Shown here: piece after piece, positions 35,852 to 47,192 of the stretch | How the letters are laid out: the number at the start of each line of letters is the position of its first letter | Numbering within the stretch: position 1 is the stretch's first letter | Assembly: GCF_037975245.1 (NCBI RefSeq) | Contig: NC_092562.1 | Coordinates: 12,342,001-12,406,000, forward strand | Source: Apostichopus japonicus | Lineage: Eukaryota; Echinodermata; Holothuroidea; Aspidochirotida; Stichopodidae | Direction: 5' to 3' | Length of the DNA: 64,000 nt | Notes under the pieces: generated by a model | What the model saw: the letters and a program-made list of their open reading frames with translations, nothing else | Database searches by the model: none | What the model was told of the DNA's origin: nothing | Made by a program: the position numbers and the translations under genes

Positions 35852-36890
35852 TACTAAATATAAGGCTGCATCAGTCCAATCGAATATCTGCAAAGTGCCC
35901 TTTGATGTCGGTGCCCCCCCCCCCAGATTAAAAGTGCTTCCGCCGCCCTTGGGTTTTTCTATATTGGTTGTCCATAGATGAAATTTTGTGCAACATTATG
36001 GGTATTTTTTGAATTGAGTTTAATCACGAGATACGTAAATTTTCAAACTCTGAACAAATAATGGGCTTAAAACCTTGAAAAGTTGGGCTGACGGATATTG
36101 TGGGCCGCGACGTAGAATCACCTACAAAAGCAATGATCCAAAGGACATGCGATGAGGTTGAACATCATGTGTGACTTGTGACAAACTTCAAAAAGGTTAT
36201 GGATGGAAAAAAAACTATTGGGAAATACTTGGTTCTCAGGCAAAAAGTGTACATCTGGTTGGTCATTTTCAAGCCCGAGAAGTGCCATTTCCGGTGATCT
36301 GGGTGGTATCAAAACCAGAAAATTTCTTGTACGCTGCGCGCCAACCGATGGTGGCGCTCCGCTTAGATAGTAATTCGCGCCCCCCGGGTTAGAAAATCCT
36401 GGATACGCCCCTGCCTAGTAAATATAAGGCTGCATCAGTCCAATCGAATATCTGCAAAGTGCCCTTTGATGTCGGTCCCCCCCCCCAGATTAAAAGTGCT
36501 TCCGTCGCCCTTGGGTTTTTCTATATTGGTTGTTAATAGATGAAATTTTGTGCAACATTATGGGTATTTTTTGAATTGAGTTTAATCACGAGAAACGTAA
36601 ATTTTCAAATTCTGAACAAATAATGGGCTTAAAACCTTGAAAAGTTGGGCTGACGGATATTGTGGGCCGCGACGTAGAATCACCTACAAATGCAATGATC
36701 CACAGGACATGCGATGAGGTCGAACATGATGTGTGACTGGTGACAAACTTCAAAAAGGTTATGGATGGAAAAAAACTATTGGGAAATACTTGGTTCTCAG
36801 GCAAAAAGTGTACATCTGGTTGGTCATTTTCAAGCCCGAGAAGTGCCATTTCCGGTGATCTGGGTGGTATCAAAACCAGAAAATTTCTCA
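35852..36890 (+). repeat. Direct tandem duplication, 564-base period
   Basis: taaatataaggctgcatcag begins at about 35855 and again at about 36419; the copies stay aligned through gttgggctgacggatattgt, aaaacttgg-type words and tttcaagcccgagaagtgcc to ccagaaaatttct (36324 and 36886). Copy 1 then ends in the GC-rich tail (tgtacgctgcgcgccaaccg to tacgcccctg at about 36412), while copy 2 runs into unrelated DNA. Identity is about 97 percent by eye. The GC-rich tail looks like the 3' end of an element. Confidence 0.85.
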
Positions 36891-37069
36891 GCAGCGCAAA
36901 CTACGAACTGCATTCCTGGGATAAGCCTGAGAAATATGCTACAGGCTACATTCCCGAGATGACCCTAACAATTCCACCATTCGGACTTGAATACTTATTA
37001 ACCCAGACACTGTTATACAGTCGGCGGACTGTAACTTATAAGCCTATACCTGATTGTGTACAATGTTAA

Positions 37070-38014
37070 GTAGTAGACTGTGTTGGTTGCACCTTTGCTA
37101 TCAATAGCAATGTACGTGTGCTGACATAACCACAACATCAATGATGAACATTGTCTAAACATAACATTCAAATGGCACACAGTTTATACGTATAAAGGAG
37201 GTACCTCCTTTCTCAACGAGATTACATTTGAAACTTATTCCCAACAGCGCCCCTAGCTGTGTCCTTCACCTGGACTACACACTGGTAACATTTTAGCACT
37301 GTGACCTATTAACCCACTTTGGTGTCAACTACTTTCACTTTTTTTCCCGAATAGCATCAACAAGGTCGACTGAAAAGCCTCGGAATAATAGAGCCTAGGA
37401 AACAGGTACGAGGGGAAGAGGAGTAAACCACCCCAGTCTGTGCGACAAATGACTTTCATATGAATTGGTGGTAGTTCAAGGACCTACAAGAAATACAGCA
37501 AAAGTAAAATAATAATAATAATAATAACAATTTATGAAAACAATTTTCCCTAGCAACTCTGAGAGTTAAGTTTCGGAGCTATTGGTGTATAAAAGCTTCT
37601 ACTTCGGTACAAATAGTGTATAAAATATGTGCAAGTACACATACGACGTAAAATTTTCAACACATGTATACTCAGGAGAGACAAATTTGGTTACTATTCG
37701 GACTAGTTATACTTTCCTGGCAAATCGATCCGTCTGAATACTGCTATTGTAGGTCTATATTTGATCTTAATTCAAAATTGACTCCCCTTGTTAGTACTGT
37801 CATCGATGTAAGGGGACTGGGGTTGAAAGTCGATCAAGTTTATTTGCTCGTGCCCAGGCCATATTTTAGGTGACAAATTTCCTTTGAAAAAGATGATACT
37901 TTCATATGAGCATTCCCAGTACACCCCCACACATACAGTGCACTGGTGAAGTTCGGTAGCATTCAGAGATCAAGGAAGTAGTGTTACATACAATCTGCGC
38001 TTTGAACGAACCAA
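37070..38014. promoter_or_regulatory. Upstream region of the dystrotelin-type gene; no clear promoter motif
   Basis: Sequence before the first proposed coding exon. It holds an (aat)n microsatellite near 37510 and a short plus frame at 37664-37873 without support. No TATA box or initiator stands out. The transcription start should lie here if the exon at 38015 is truly first. Confidence 0.25.
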
Positions 38015-38120
38015 ATGCCAGGACGGTCGCTGCTAAACAACGGGACGCCGACACTGCCAAGATCGTACATGACGCTTACAGAAATTGAGGATGTTGGGAA
38101 AGTTGTGCCGTCTCTCGATT
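38015..38120 (+). CDS. DYTN: Dystrotelin-type gene, exon 1 (start)
   Basis: ATG 38015 reads MPGRSLLNNGTPTLPRSYMT then LTEIEDVGKVVPSLD up to a strong donor (GATT|gtaagtag), phase 1. The open frame, donor and phase match to the next proposed exon support it; the peptide has no recognisable domain. The context caaATGc is acceptable. If this exon is not used, translation could start at 39494. Confidence 0.5.
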
Positions 38121-38661
38121 GTAAGTAGAGTTGATCCAGCTATGAAGTTTTACTTTTCATTTTTTTTTCTTCAAGAAATTGGATTGTTTCAGGTTTTCCT
38201 TTATGCCTGCAAACTTTGTATTCCGTAGTTAAGTTGTTACTTTCTCTCTGTATACAAAGTCTATTGCAAGTATCAGATTTGCGACATGTACAAATGCAAA
38301 CTGCCAACTTCCAACATTGTGTGAAACCAATTACCACGTTGTTTGCTTCTGTCAATAGAATAGAAATTTAATGTAACATTGAACTTGACAAGGCCTATGC
38401 GTAATAAAGAGATTGTTCCCCTTTGTGATGAAATCATGTGTTAATGAATGTTCTAGTAAATAGTATAGGCTAGCCTATACTAACGTTAGGCCTAACATTA
38501 GTATAGCCTAGCCTATATCACTAGTGGTTCTATAATAGGTAGTGTGAGTATGAATATTGATAAGGACATGGGAATGGAAGTTTTAGATTGCATCTGAATA
38601 TTTAAAATTGCATGAGGCTTTTTTTTAATTATTTTTTTATACATTTTAAGTAATCTTCCAG

Positions 38662-38696
38662 ATTTTGAAAAACTCCAATGGCATTGCTACAGGGAG
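38662..38696 (+). CDS. DYTN: Dystrotelin-type gene, exon 2 (35 bases)
   Basis: Acceptor taatcttccag, donor GGGAG|gtgtgaga. It completes the split codon of exon 1 and reads YFEKLQWHCYRE, leaving phase 0, which fits the next exon. Microexon size and lack of a domain keep the confidence low. Confidence 0.4.
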
Positions 38697-39493
38697 GTGT
38701 GAGAACTTAATTGAAGGATTAAAGGAATTGTCTGGTAAAAGATTTTGATACGTATACGTTGTACTAATAGTTCTTAATTTTCTCTTTCTAACCATGTGAA
38801 AATTGTCCCCATTCGATGTTTTCTTCTTGTAGAAATCTGGTTTTCAAATTCACCAGTTTCTCACCAAAAGTACTGTTTGTTCGAACATTCTTCACGTAGG
38901 AGCTGGATAGCACGATACATGTATAAACAATGGAGAGTCTGCTGTTCAAACTAATCTTGTGTTACACAAAGATCACGAAACCACAGATCTACTTCATATA
39001 TGGTGGCTTAAGGAGATTTTGAAAACATCTAATTTATAAGAAATTTCACCAAAAATTAAGGAAGAAATTAATCTGTATACAAACACGGTTTTTGTTGTGA
39101 TTACTGGGTACTGTATGGAGCGTGGGTTTTGTCGCAATCTGCATTAGCGTAGATGACGTAACGTTCTGTATTGTTCAAATCATATTGGAAGTATCCATCC
39201 TTTACGATTAAAAAATCGTTTCTCTGTCAAACGCAACATAAGTGTTCTCATACTTTGACAACATGTTTGGAAAATTATTTATCATTTTTTAAGGAAACTT
39301 CTTTGGGCCACCAGACAATCCTTTTAAACCTGTACTAGCCTATGCAATCTAGGCACCGATTGTTTAAAATTATCCGTTGTAAAGGGATTTTTGCAACTGA
39401 AAGAAAAACCATGAATTCAATGAGTTTCTTGTATCTCTTTTGTTTTCTTTAGTATGTAGGTGATATTTCAAATGCTGACATAGCCATTGCAAG

Positions 39494-39543
39494 ATGAATT
39501 GGCAAAGATCAGAAACAAAGAATGGAATTCCATACTATATCAA
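39494..39543 (+). CDS. DYTN: Dystrotelin-type gene, exon 3 (WW domain, first half)
   Basis: Reads MNWQRSETKNGIPYYIN and is cut inside the Asn codon by donor AA|gtaagg. This supplies the first Trp and the PYYIN strand of a WW domain, closely matching the dystrophin pattern W.R....N..PYYIN. The acceptor (gccattgcaag) lacks a good pyrimidine tract. A stronger acceptor (gttttctttag at about 39452) would include a TGA in this frame, so in that case ATG 39494 would be the initiator. Confidence 0.75.
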
Positions 39544-40464
39544 GTAAGGTTTTTTACATACTCACAAATACTGTTGGTTTAGAATTTCAATATTGGATAA
39601 TAATATTTATTATTAAAGTACATTCATAAATTTCAAAGGTTTGTAAACTGTGCTAAACTTGTTAAGTGGGTCAAAACATTTCTTGTTTTGTATATAAACA
39701 GGTAATTAATTGCTACAGGTCTATTATCTGGAAAGCTATATTACAAACTGGAATGAAATGGTTGTGACTATGTAGATCATTTAGACTTTTATAGTATCCA
39801 TTATCCAAGTATGTGCCGATATAACATGTGGGTGGAAGGAGGTAGGGGGCAGAAATAATGCATTCACAAACCCATGAAAATGACAATGGTAAGGGGTGCT
39901 CAGAATTCATTTACTCTTAATAATAATCGACATCCAATGGGTTTGATGTTATAGTTTTAATTAGAATATGTTAAAGAGTAAGAGGACTATAATTTATTTT
40001 CTGTGTGTTTTTTGTTCGAGAAACTTATATAGCCTACCTGTACTAACAGTCTTCTTGCCCATTCCCTATTGTATTGATTACTGTAGAAAATATTAAGATG
40101 ATAGATTATTATGGGACTAAGTGACACAGAAAATGTTTAGATTGGCCATCAAAGAGATGGAAAACTATAGTTGTATATTTGACAAGAACAATCTCTGAAG
40201 TAAAAAGGAAACACAATAAACCAGTTGAACAATTGTTGTTGTTTTTTGACTACATTAGTTAGTTTCTATTGATAAAGCAGAATTATGGACTGGTCATTGG
40301 AATCAAAACCTGAATTGTGGGTTTTGATCCTTGCAGTGATTGCTTTCAAAGTGGAGATAATATACAACAACTTTCCCTTAAATAAAATTTTCCCTGTACT
40401 GGGAATTAATATTTATCTCAACTGCATTTTGTTAATGTAAATCTCCAATAATGCATTATATTAA

Positions 40465-40820
40465 AGGGTGTGAAGACTCGCGCACAAAGAAACGCCTCAT
40501 GTCGGTAATCTGACTTAGTTTCAAATGAGGTGTAACAGAAGTTTTAGACACCACCATCGATCCCAGAAAATACACACACAGCTCGCTACCGTCGGTATTT
40601 AGACACTAGTGTACAGTCAACACATACAGCTACGATCAATACCCACAACACAATGTACACAGCAGGGATGGACATCTCAGGTCAAGATTAAAGATAACAT
40701 GGTATAATGTTTCATTACTGTCTGCATTTTGTAGCGACAAGAAGAAAACTTCACTTGCAAGTAACTAAAGTTAACTTTTTCAGAGTGCTGCACGTGGTTT
40801 GGGGCAAGTCTTCAATGCCT
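40465..40820 (+). mobile_element. TTAA-flanked MITE, copy 1
   Basis: 356 bases bounded on both sides by TTAA (40461-40464 and 40821-40824). The termini are imperfect inverted repeats: AGGGTGTGAAGACT at the left and AGTCTTCAATGCCT (reverse complement AGGCATTGAAGACT) at the right, allowing one base change. There is no coding capacity. TTAA target duplication points to the piggyBac or Kolobok class. It shares about 85 percent identity with copy 2 at 46196. Confidence 0.8.
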
Positions 40821-40887
40821 TTAAATCATTCAATAAAATCATGGCAACTTTATTTTCATATGCATATATATTAATTTGATTTGACAG

Positions 40888-40949
40888 CCACATGACAGAG
40901 AGAACCCAATGGGATCACCCAAAACTTGTCAAAGCTATGACAGACATCG
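40888..40949 (+). CDS. DYTN: Dystrotelin-type gene, exon 4 (WW domain, second half)
   Basis: Acceptor tttgatttgacag, donor ATCG|gtttgttg. It reads HMTERTQWDHPKLVKAMTDI, giving the second Trp and the terminal Pro of the WW domain; the dystrophin equivalent has the pattern H.T..T.WDHPK. Its length, 62 bases, equals that I recall for human DMD exon 63, which carries the same WW half. Confidence 0.9.
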
Positions 40950-41395
40950 GTTTGTTGCACATTCTTTAATCTATTTTATAAATTTACTAAAATTCTGACA
41001 TGTTTGTACTTTGTATTATAACATAAATGTTTTGCATATCTTGCCTTCCATCCCTAAGACACAGTCACATTGAAGATCTAACTTGGATGTGAAGCTAACT
41101 TAATGCAGTTTGAACAGAATGATTATTGGTAGGATTATACATGATAGCCCCTCTCCATACTCACACTCTGTCGATTCAACTCCCCTTGGTTTGGAAATCT
41201 ACATATTAAATGCATTTTTAGATGGTTTCTCCCTGCTTTTATATTTTCTCTACTTTTTGGTCTATTAAATATCCATTGGGCAACTATATGCTTTTGTTTA
41301 TGCTTTTCTTCAATGTTCTATATATATATGTTCTTTTCGTACAAAAGCCTACTGTAGAAATGAGAGACAATTTTTTTCATTCTTTGCTTTTTAAG

Positions 41396-41470
41396 GGATG
41401 ATGGATAATATCTGTTACACAGCTTACCGGTCTGCCATGAAACTTAGACACCTACAGAAGGTCCTCAGAT
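41396..41470 (+). CDS. DYTN: Dystrotelin-type gene, exon 5 (start of EF-hand-like region)
   Basis: Acceptor gctttttaag, donor CAGAT|gtaagtta, 75 bases, phases 1 in and 1 out. Reads MMDNICYTAYRSAMKLRHLQ then KVLR. The motif Y.AYR.AMKLR.LQK is the conserved first helix after the WW domain in all dystrophin-superfamily members. Confidence 0.93.
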
Positions 41471-42231
41471 GTAAGTTATTAACCATTTGCCCTGTGTTGG
41501 TTTTTCTCATTTACAACACATTAGGATTTTTGTTTCAATTCTACAAAGACAAGCATTGTTATTCAGTGTATTGAATACTGAAGAAGGGCTTCAAAGCCAT
41601 ATCTCTTTGATTTGACATCATGATATGATACACAAGTTAATTTCATCACCAGTCTCTGTGCTGCTGGAATATGGGCATCAATACAGGGAGGAAAAGGGGC
41701 ATTTTACTTCTACAGTTTGAGTGGAAATGATACAATGCATTCTGTTCCCCATGTCCCTCCCTGTCCCTGTAACACGATCCTTTATTTCAATAGTATTTTT
41801 TTTTATTTTATTTTTTTTTATTTCAATAACCTAATTTTCTTGTACATTTTTCATTTATACTTTTGTGAGCAGAAAGCATGACACTTTTACCTGGTTCATT
41901 CCCCTTCCTACAACTTGTGACTTTTTAATATCGTATTGAGATGCACATGTGCTGCTTGATATCCCAAAGTCAGACCACAGAATGTATCTCTAATCTTATA
42001 TTGATGTTATGTAAAAGAACCATTCCTTTTCCTGTCTAATATTGAAAATATAAGTAAATATTTCAAGAAAGCATTTGAATCTGTTCAGTGGTTATATTTC
42101 AATCCACCAGTTGATGTTTTTTTTGTCCAACTTGAAAAGCACTATTATCAGTTTCTGACTGCTCTCTAGATTACATTTTAAGTCCTCTTACAGAAGACAA
42201 TCTTCCACTTCATCTCTACTTCCATTTACAG

Positions 42232-42442
42232 TGGATCTCATCGAACTGTCCTCTCTAAGTAACGCACTCGATAATTGTTTGCCGCAAACTCGCATGGACG
42301 ACTTTATCATGGATGCACACCAGTTACGTAAAGTCGTGCAGGAGATCTATAGCCTCACCAGGAACAGAGGTCACAGTGGTAGGGTCAGCACCTATGAATG
42401 CACAGATCTGCTGGTCAATTGGATTCTTAATGTCTATGACAG
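42232..42442 (+). CDS. DYTN: Dystrotelin-type gene, exon 6 (EF-hand-like region 1)
   Basis: Acceptor cttccatttacag, donor GACAG|gtaatcat, 211 bases. Reads LDLIELSSLSNALDNCLPQT and ends LLVNWILNVYDS across the junction. The family counterpart is LDLL.L......L...D, with C.NWLLNVYD at the end. The EF-hand fold here does not bind calcium in relatives; no canonical DxDxDG loop is present. Confidence 0.95.
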
Positions 42443-43381
42443 GTAATCATGTATAAATGACCAGTCTTGATGACCAAGACAGGGCATCGGGGGGTCTACA
42501 GGGCCAGGTTTCAACTGTGGAATAAAGACCAAATTAATGTATTCTCTCATTTTTTATAGTATTGAGTGAAGACATTTAAGGAACCTGCCCTGTCTCTGTA
42601 CACCACTAACAGTGTTTCTATAGTGTTGGAGATATTTGATCATATTTCTTGATCATAGTTGAAATTCAGAACATGTATTGATAAACATTGATATCTCCAA
42701 TGGAATTCTTAACACAAACTAGGGTAGGTATGGACAGTGTTATGAATACCCCACAATGGAAGCTCATCAGGAGCTCCCATCAAGATAGTAGAAGCCTAAG
42801 CCTTTGAAATTTTGAAATCATTATAAATGGTATTTGAATTTGATTCTTTTGACAAAATTTTTGCAGTATATGACTGCGTATAACACTACAGATGAAATAT
42901 AAATACACGTAGAGTATAGGTATAAACTTAATAGAGATAAAACAATCCTGGTGTGTGTGTGCGCATGTGTTTGTATTTTGGTTTGTTTTAGTTTTAGCAT
43001 TACTTATGAATTGTTGTCAATAAGAGGTAATGTCGGCTATAATTTGGCCAGTTTGGCCTTCCAAGCCAATTTGGCTTTACATTTTCTGGTTTAGTACACA
43101 GATTTACCTTACCTTTTTTATCAGACTTTTATAGATAACTGTGGAGTTGTTTTTGTGGTCAAAGTTGCAGTCTTTGACAAGTCCTGCCATATCAGATTTT
43201 CGAAACATTTACTATTCTCAACCATCATATTCATGTGTTAAAAGAGAACTATGACAGTATGAAAAACTTGAATTGTGAAAGAAATAGTTTAGCAGTTCCT
43301 GGTGTAATGATAAAATTATTTTACATTTCAATCTAAGCTTTCTTTCTCCGTTTTAATTTTTCTATTGTTTTATTTGAACAG

Positions 43382-43467
43382 CCAAAGAACTGGTTTTATC
43401 TTTCTCAAATCATTTGAAGCAGCTGTCGCTGCTCTCTGTTCTGGCAGGATACTGCAGAAGTACAAAT
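43382..43467 (+). CDS. DYTN: Dystrotelin-type gene, exon 7
   Basis: Acceptor tattttgaacag, donor AAAT|gtaagtta, 86 bases. Reads QRTGFIFLKSFEAAVAALCS then GRILQKYK. The pattern RTG.I..L.F......LC.......KY is shared by the whole superfamily. TGFI rather than TGRI is dystrotelin-like. Confidence 0.95.
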
Positions 43468-43539
43468 GTAAGTTATTATTCAGCTCTCGGTAACATAGGA
43501 AATCTCATATCACTGAACAATCAGTATGCATTCATCCTA

Positions 43540-44330
43540 AGAACCTGTACTCAGTGTATATAAGTACAGAGTATGCCCACTAGTAGCAATGTCTGTATGT
43601 ACAGTAAGGGTGCATTAATTTGTGAATTTTATTCACTCAGTGTATGTAAGTATATGTACCCCGTGTATATAAGTACAGAATATGCCGACTGGTAGCGATG
43701 TCTGTATGTACAGTAACATCGGTAAGGGTGCATTGAGTTGTGAGTTTTATTCACTTAGTGTATGTTAGTATACTGTATGTACTCAGTGTATATGAGTACA
43801 GAGTATGCCGACTGGTAGTGATGTCTGTATGTACGCTAAGGGTGCATTGAGTTGTGAGTTTTATTCACTCAGTGTATGTAAGTATATGTACCCCGTGTAT
43901 ATAAGTACAGAGTATGCCCACTAGTAGCAATGTCTGTATGAACAGTAACGTCGGTAAGCGTGCATTGAGTTGTGAGTTTTATTCACTTAGTGTATGTTAG
44001 TATACTGTATGTATTCAGTGTATATAAGTACAGAGTATGCCGACTGGTAGCGATGTCTGTATGTACGCTAAGGGTGCATTGAGTTGTGAGTTTTATTCAC
44101 TCAGTGTATGTAAGTATATGTACCCCGTGTATATAAGTACAGAGTATGCCCACTAGTAGCAATGTCTGTATGTACAGTAACGTCGGTAAGGGTGCATTGA
44201 GTTGTGAGTTTTATTCACTTAGTGTATGTTAGTATACTGTATGTACTCAGTGTATATAAGTACAGAGTATGCCGACTGGTAGCGATGTTTGTATGTACGG
44301 TAAGGGTGCAATGAATTGTGAGTTTTATTG
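43540..44330 (+). repeat. Two-monomer satellite in an intron
   Basis: The words gtatgcc.act.gtag.gatgt and gtgcattgagttgtgagttt recur seven times with spacing alternating about 109-110 and 121-124 bases, a higher-order unit of about 232 bases. The alternate monomers are distinguishable: one has cccactagtagcaatg with an extra acgtcggtaag, the other has cgactggtagcgatg. Adjacent dimers are almost identical, indicating recent expansion. Confidence 0.85.
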
Positions 44331-45317
44331 ATCATCGCTATCATCCTTGTCATCATCATGGTTGTTTTGTGTATAAATTGTACAATGTAATTTACTCTCT
44401 CCATGTTGAAAAATGTTTAGTTTGCATTTACAAATCAAACTGTGTGTACACTGTGTATGAGCTGGAACAATTTTTTTGTTGGAGTGAGGTGGGGGGGGGT
44501 GGAGTTTTACCGATCTGGAAACTGCACGGTTATTGGTGTCCCCTTATTTACACTGTTATGTCAGTGGGAAGAAGTTAGAACATGCCATGCATCGCAGGAA
44601 AGGTTGTATATTGTTGCTGTTACAATGAACTGTGCCCGGTAATTAATCTTCTGTATAGAAATACTCTGGAGCATTATTTTGTATGATGAGAAGTTACTCC
44701 TGTCTTGTATAAAGTGAATCTGGTAGGATTTTGAAGAATGTGGTCAATGCAAATTTGAAGAGTGGCATGGCATTTCACCATAATTGAGTTTTGGAATTGG
44801 CTGAATGGGCAATGTCTGCCTATGTGAGCAAAAGTAATGAGCACAGTGGTGAAAATTAAATTTTCAATGTTGTTTTGATGGTTTCAGCCCCATTGACTTC
44901 TTACAGTTTGTTCGAAGAACAATGAAGAATTGCAGATCAAGATCATTTTCCGTAATTAGTGTCAATCCGTGGCTGCCAAAACTCAAGTTTAGATGCCTCA
45001 GTTGTCTTTGTTTTAAGCCAAGGGGTTTATGTTTTCTTGTTCTGTTTATGCTTTGTTATTGAAAAAATCTATGATTTGACATTCCATCTGAGTGCAAAGC
45101 GCACTATCTGCACAACCAAAAAGACATTGTAGCTAGTAGGTTCTATATGTTTTTTCGAAAAAAAAAGGGATGCCTTTTTTTTTTCTCTCTTTTTTTTTGT
45201 CAAGCCCCGCCAGTTCTATTAAGGAATGTGCCACAAATGAGCTACAATGTAAAGAACCATTTATACTGATAGAGTTGAACCAATGACATTGTTTATGATA
45301 CCATGTTTCTCTTTCAG

Positions 45318-45397
45318 ATCTATTTCAAGCATTCTGTTTTGATGGTGGCCATATGTCAAAACAAGGCTTAGAGAAAATTATCAGAGCATTTGTGCAG
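45318..45397 (+). CDS. DYTN: Dystrotelin-type gene, exon 8
   Basis: Acceptor ctctttcag, donor GTGCAG|gtatgtgg. Completes the Tyr of KYKY, then LFQAFCFDGGHMSKQGLEKI and IRAFVQ, matching YLF.........R.L..LL.D..Q of relatives. It ends in phase 0 and with exon 9 covers what I recall as a single exon in human DMD. Confidence 0.93.
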
Positions 45398-45762
45398 GTA
45401 TGTGGAAAAAGCAACACTGACTTTTGTTATGCAACTCACAAGATTAACTGCGCAGGTATTTGGTAACTTTTCCCTCCAAAACAACACTGACTGTGTTATG
45501 ATTCTTACTAGTTATCTTTGCAGATATGCAGTAATTTTTACCTCCAATAAATCACTGACTATGTAAATTATGGTATTTAATTGACCATAGTTTAGCTTTA
45601 AATAGCAGGTTGCCTTTAAAACTTGCAAAACTGATAGCCTAGGATCTTAAACCTATTTGCAGATGTGTGTCTTTTGACAGTAACTTTAACTTTCTTAAAT
45701 ATAATTAGTTTATCAAAAGGATTTAAATTACTGATATTATATCTTCCATCCTTTCTTGTCAG

Positions 45763-45837
45763 ATTACAGACTTTCTCGGGGAAACCACCAATCTTGGCGC
45801 AGGTGTTTCTGCTACTGTGAACAGTTGTTTATCGACG
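45763..45837 (+). CDS. DYTN: Dystrotelin-type gene, exon 9
   Basis: Acceptor ttcttgtcag, donor ATCGACG|gtaagtag, 75 bases, phase 0-0. Reads ITDFLGETTNLGAGVSATVN then SCLST, equivalent to IP..LGE...FGG.....V.SCF of the family. Confidence 0.93.
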
Positions 45838-46195
45838 GTAAGTAGTTGAATTTTTATTTGTAATGTGGCAAGGGAATATGGGAAAGTTGAAGAGAAGGAG
45901 CATTTGAAACAGTTATTTGCAACATTATTATTGTAAGCTGAGAGTTATGTTTTATTGTATTGCCACTGATTAATAGCGAGGAGAGAGATTACAACCAATG
46001 TCATCACCAGTCACCTAACGCTCTTCACATAGTTGTTACTCTTAATTCATATCTTCAGCAAGTCAGTCTAGTCTCACAGGTAATTGTTAGACTATTTTGT
46101 ACATGTTCTTCAATATTCGATGTCTACATGTGTTTTACCCTCTGATGCCACCAGATTTAGAAAACACTAGAATGTCACATTAACAAAAAGATTAA

Positions 46196-46586
46196 AGGGA
46201 GTGAAGACTCGCACACAAAGAAATGTCTGATGCCGGTAATCTGACGTAGTTTCGAATGAGGTGTAACAAAAGTGTTAGACACCACCATCGACCCCAGAAA
46301 ATACACACACAGCTTGCTACCGTCAGTAATTAGACACTAGTGTACAGTCAATACACACAGCTAACGGTCAATACCCACAACACAGTGTACATAGCAGTGA
46401 TGGACATCTCAGCAGTAAGTTGTTATGGATCTACCTGATCTCAGGTCCAGATAAAAGATAACAAGGTATCACATTTCATTACTGTCTGCATTTTGTAGGG
46501 ACAAGGAGAAAATTTCTCATGCAAGCAACAGAAAGTTAACTTTTTTCGGAAGCCGGCACGCGGTTTGGGGGGAGTCTTCAATGCCT
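46196..46586 (+). mobile_element. TTAA-flanked MITE, copy 2
   Basis: 391 bases between TTAA at 46192-46195 and 46587-46590, same orientation and family as 40465-40820: AGGGAGTGAAGACT at the left, AGTCTTCAATGCCT at the right. It carries about 30 bases more in the middle (cagtaagttgttatggatct) than copy 1. Confidence 0.8.
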
Positions 46587-47083
46587 TTAAAGTTTACAGT
46601 CATGTTTCAAGGCAAGGCCTTCTAACATGACTGTTACAACAGTTAATGATGTTTGTCATCTCAGCAGAATCCAACAGTATTGTATGCCAGATTTTGATGA
46701 TTTCACCGCTTTCCCATTTCTGAAGTGTGATTGAGAGCCGACATTAGTTCATATATGACAGTAGTTCATATATATATGGATAGTAAAAAACCCCAAAACA
46801 GCACAGTAATGATGAGCACTATAATTACGGAATCAACGTACGTGGAAAATATGGTGCTTAGCATCGTTGAGTGTCGCAGTATAAACTGCAGATTCAACAA
46901 TACAAACTGTTGAGGCCTCACCTTTGACCCCGAGTCATTGGTTACTTGTCACACTCATACACCCAAGTGTATACAATTCAAACAGTCGCTCCTGGGGCAC
47001 TATTTGCACCACATGAATGTGTCCCCTTGACTTCATGAATAAATTTTGTAATCCTGATTTTTGATCCAATAATACTTCTTTAG

Positions 47084-47192
47084 GTGTTCATGAGTTCTGT
47101 GTCACAAGATGAGTTTGTATCGTGGATGATGTCAGAACCACAAACATTTATCTGGTTGCCAACACTCCACAGATTGTCAGCTGCAGAAACAG
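47084..47192 (+). CDS. DYTN: Dystrotelin-type gene, exon 10 (EF-hand-like region 2 end)
   Basis: Acceptor aatacttctttag, donor AAACAG|gtaagaaa, 109 bases. Reads VFMSSVSQDEFVSWMMSEPQ and TFIWLPTLHRLSAAET. F..W...EPQ...WLP.LHR..AAE is the strongly conserved bridge to the ZZ finger. WLPTxHRLSAAE is the dystrotelin version. Confidence 0.95.
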
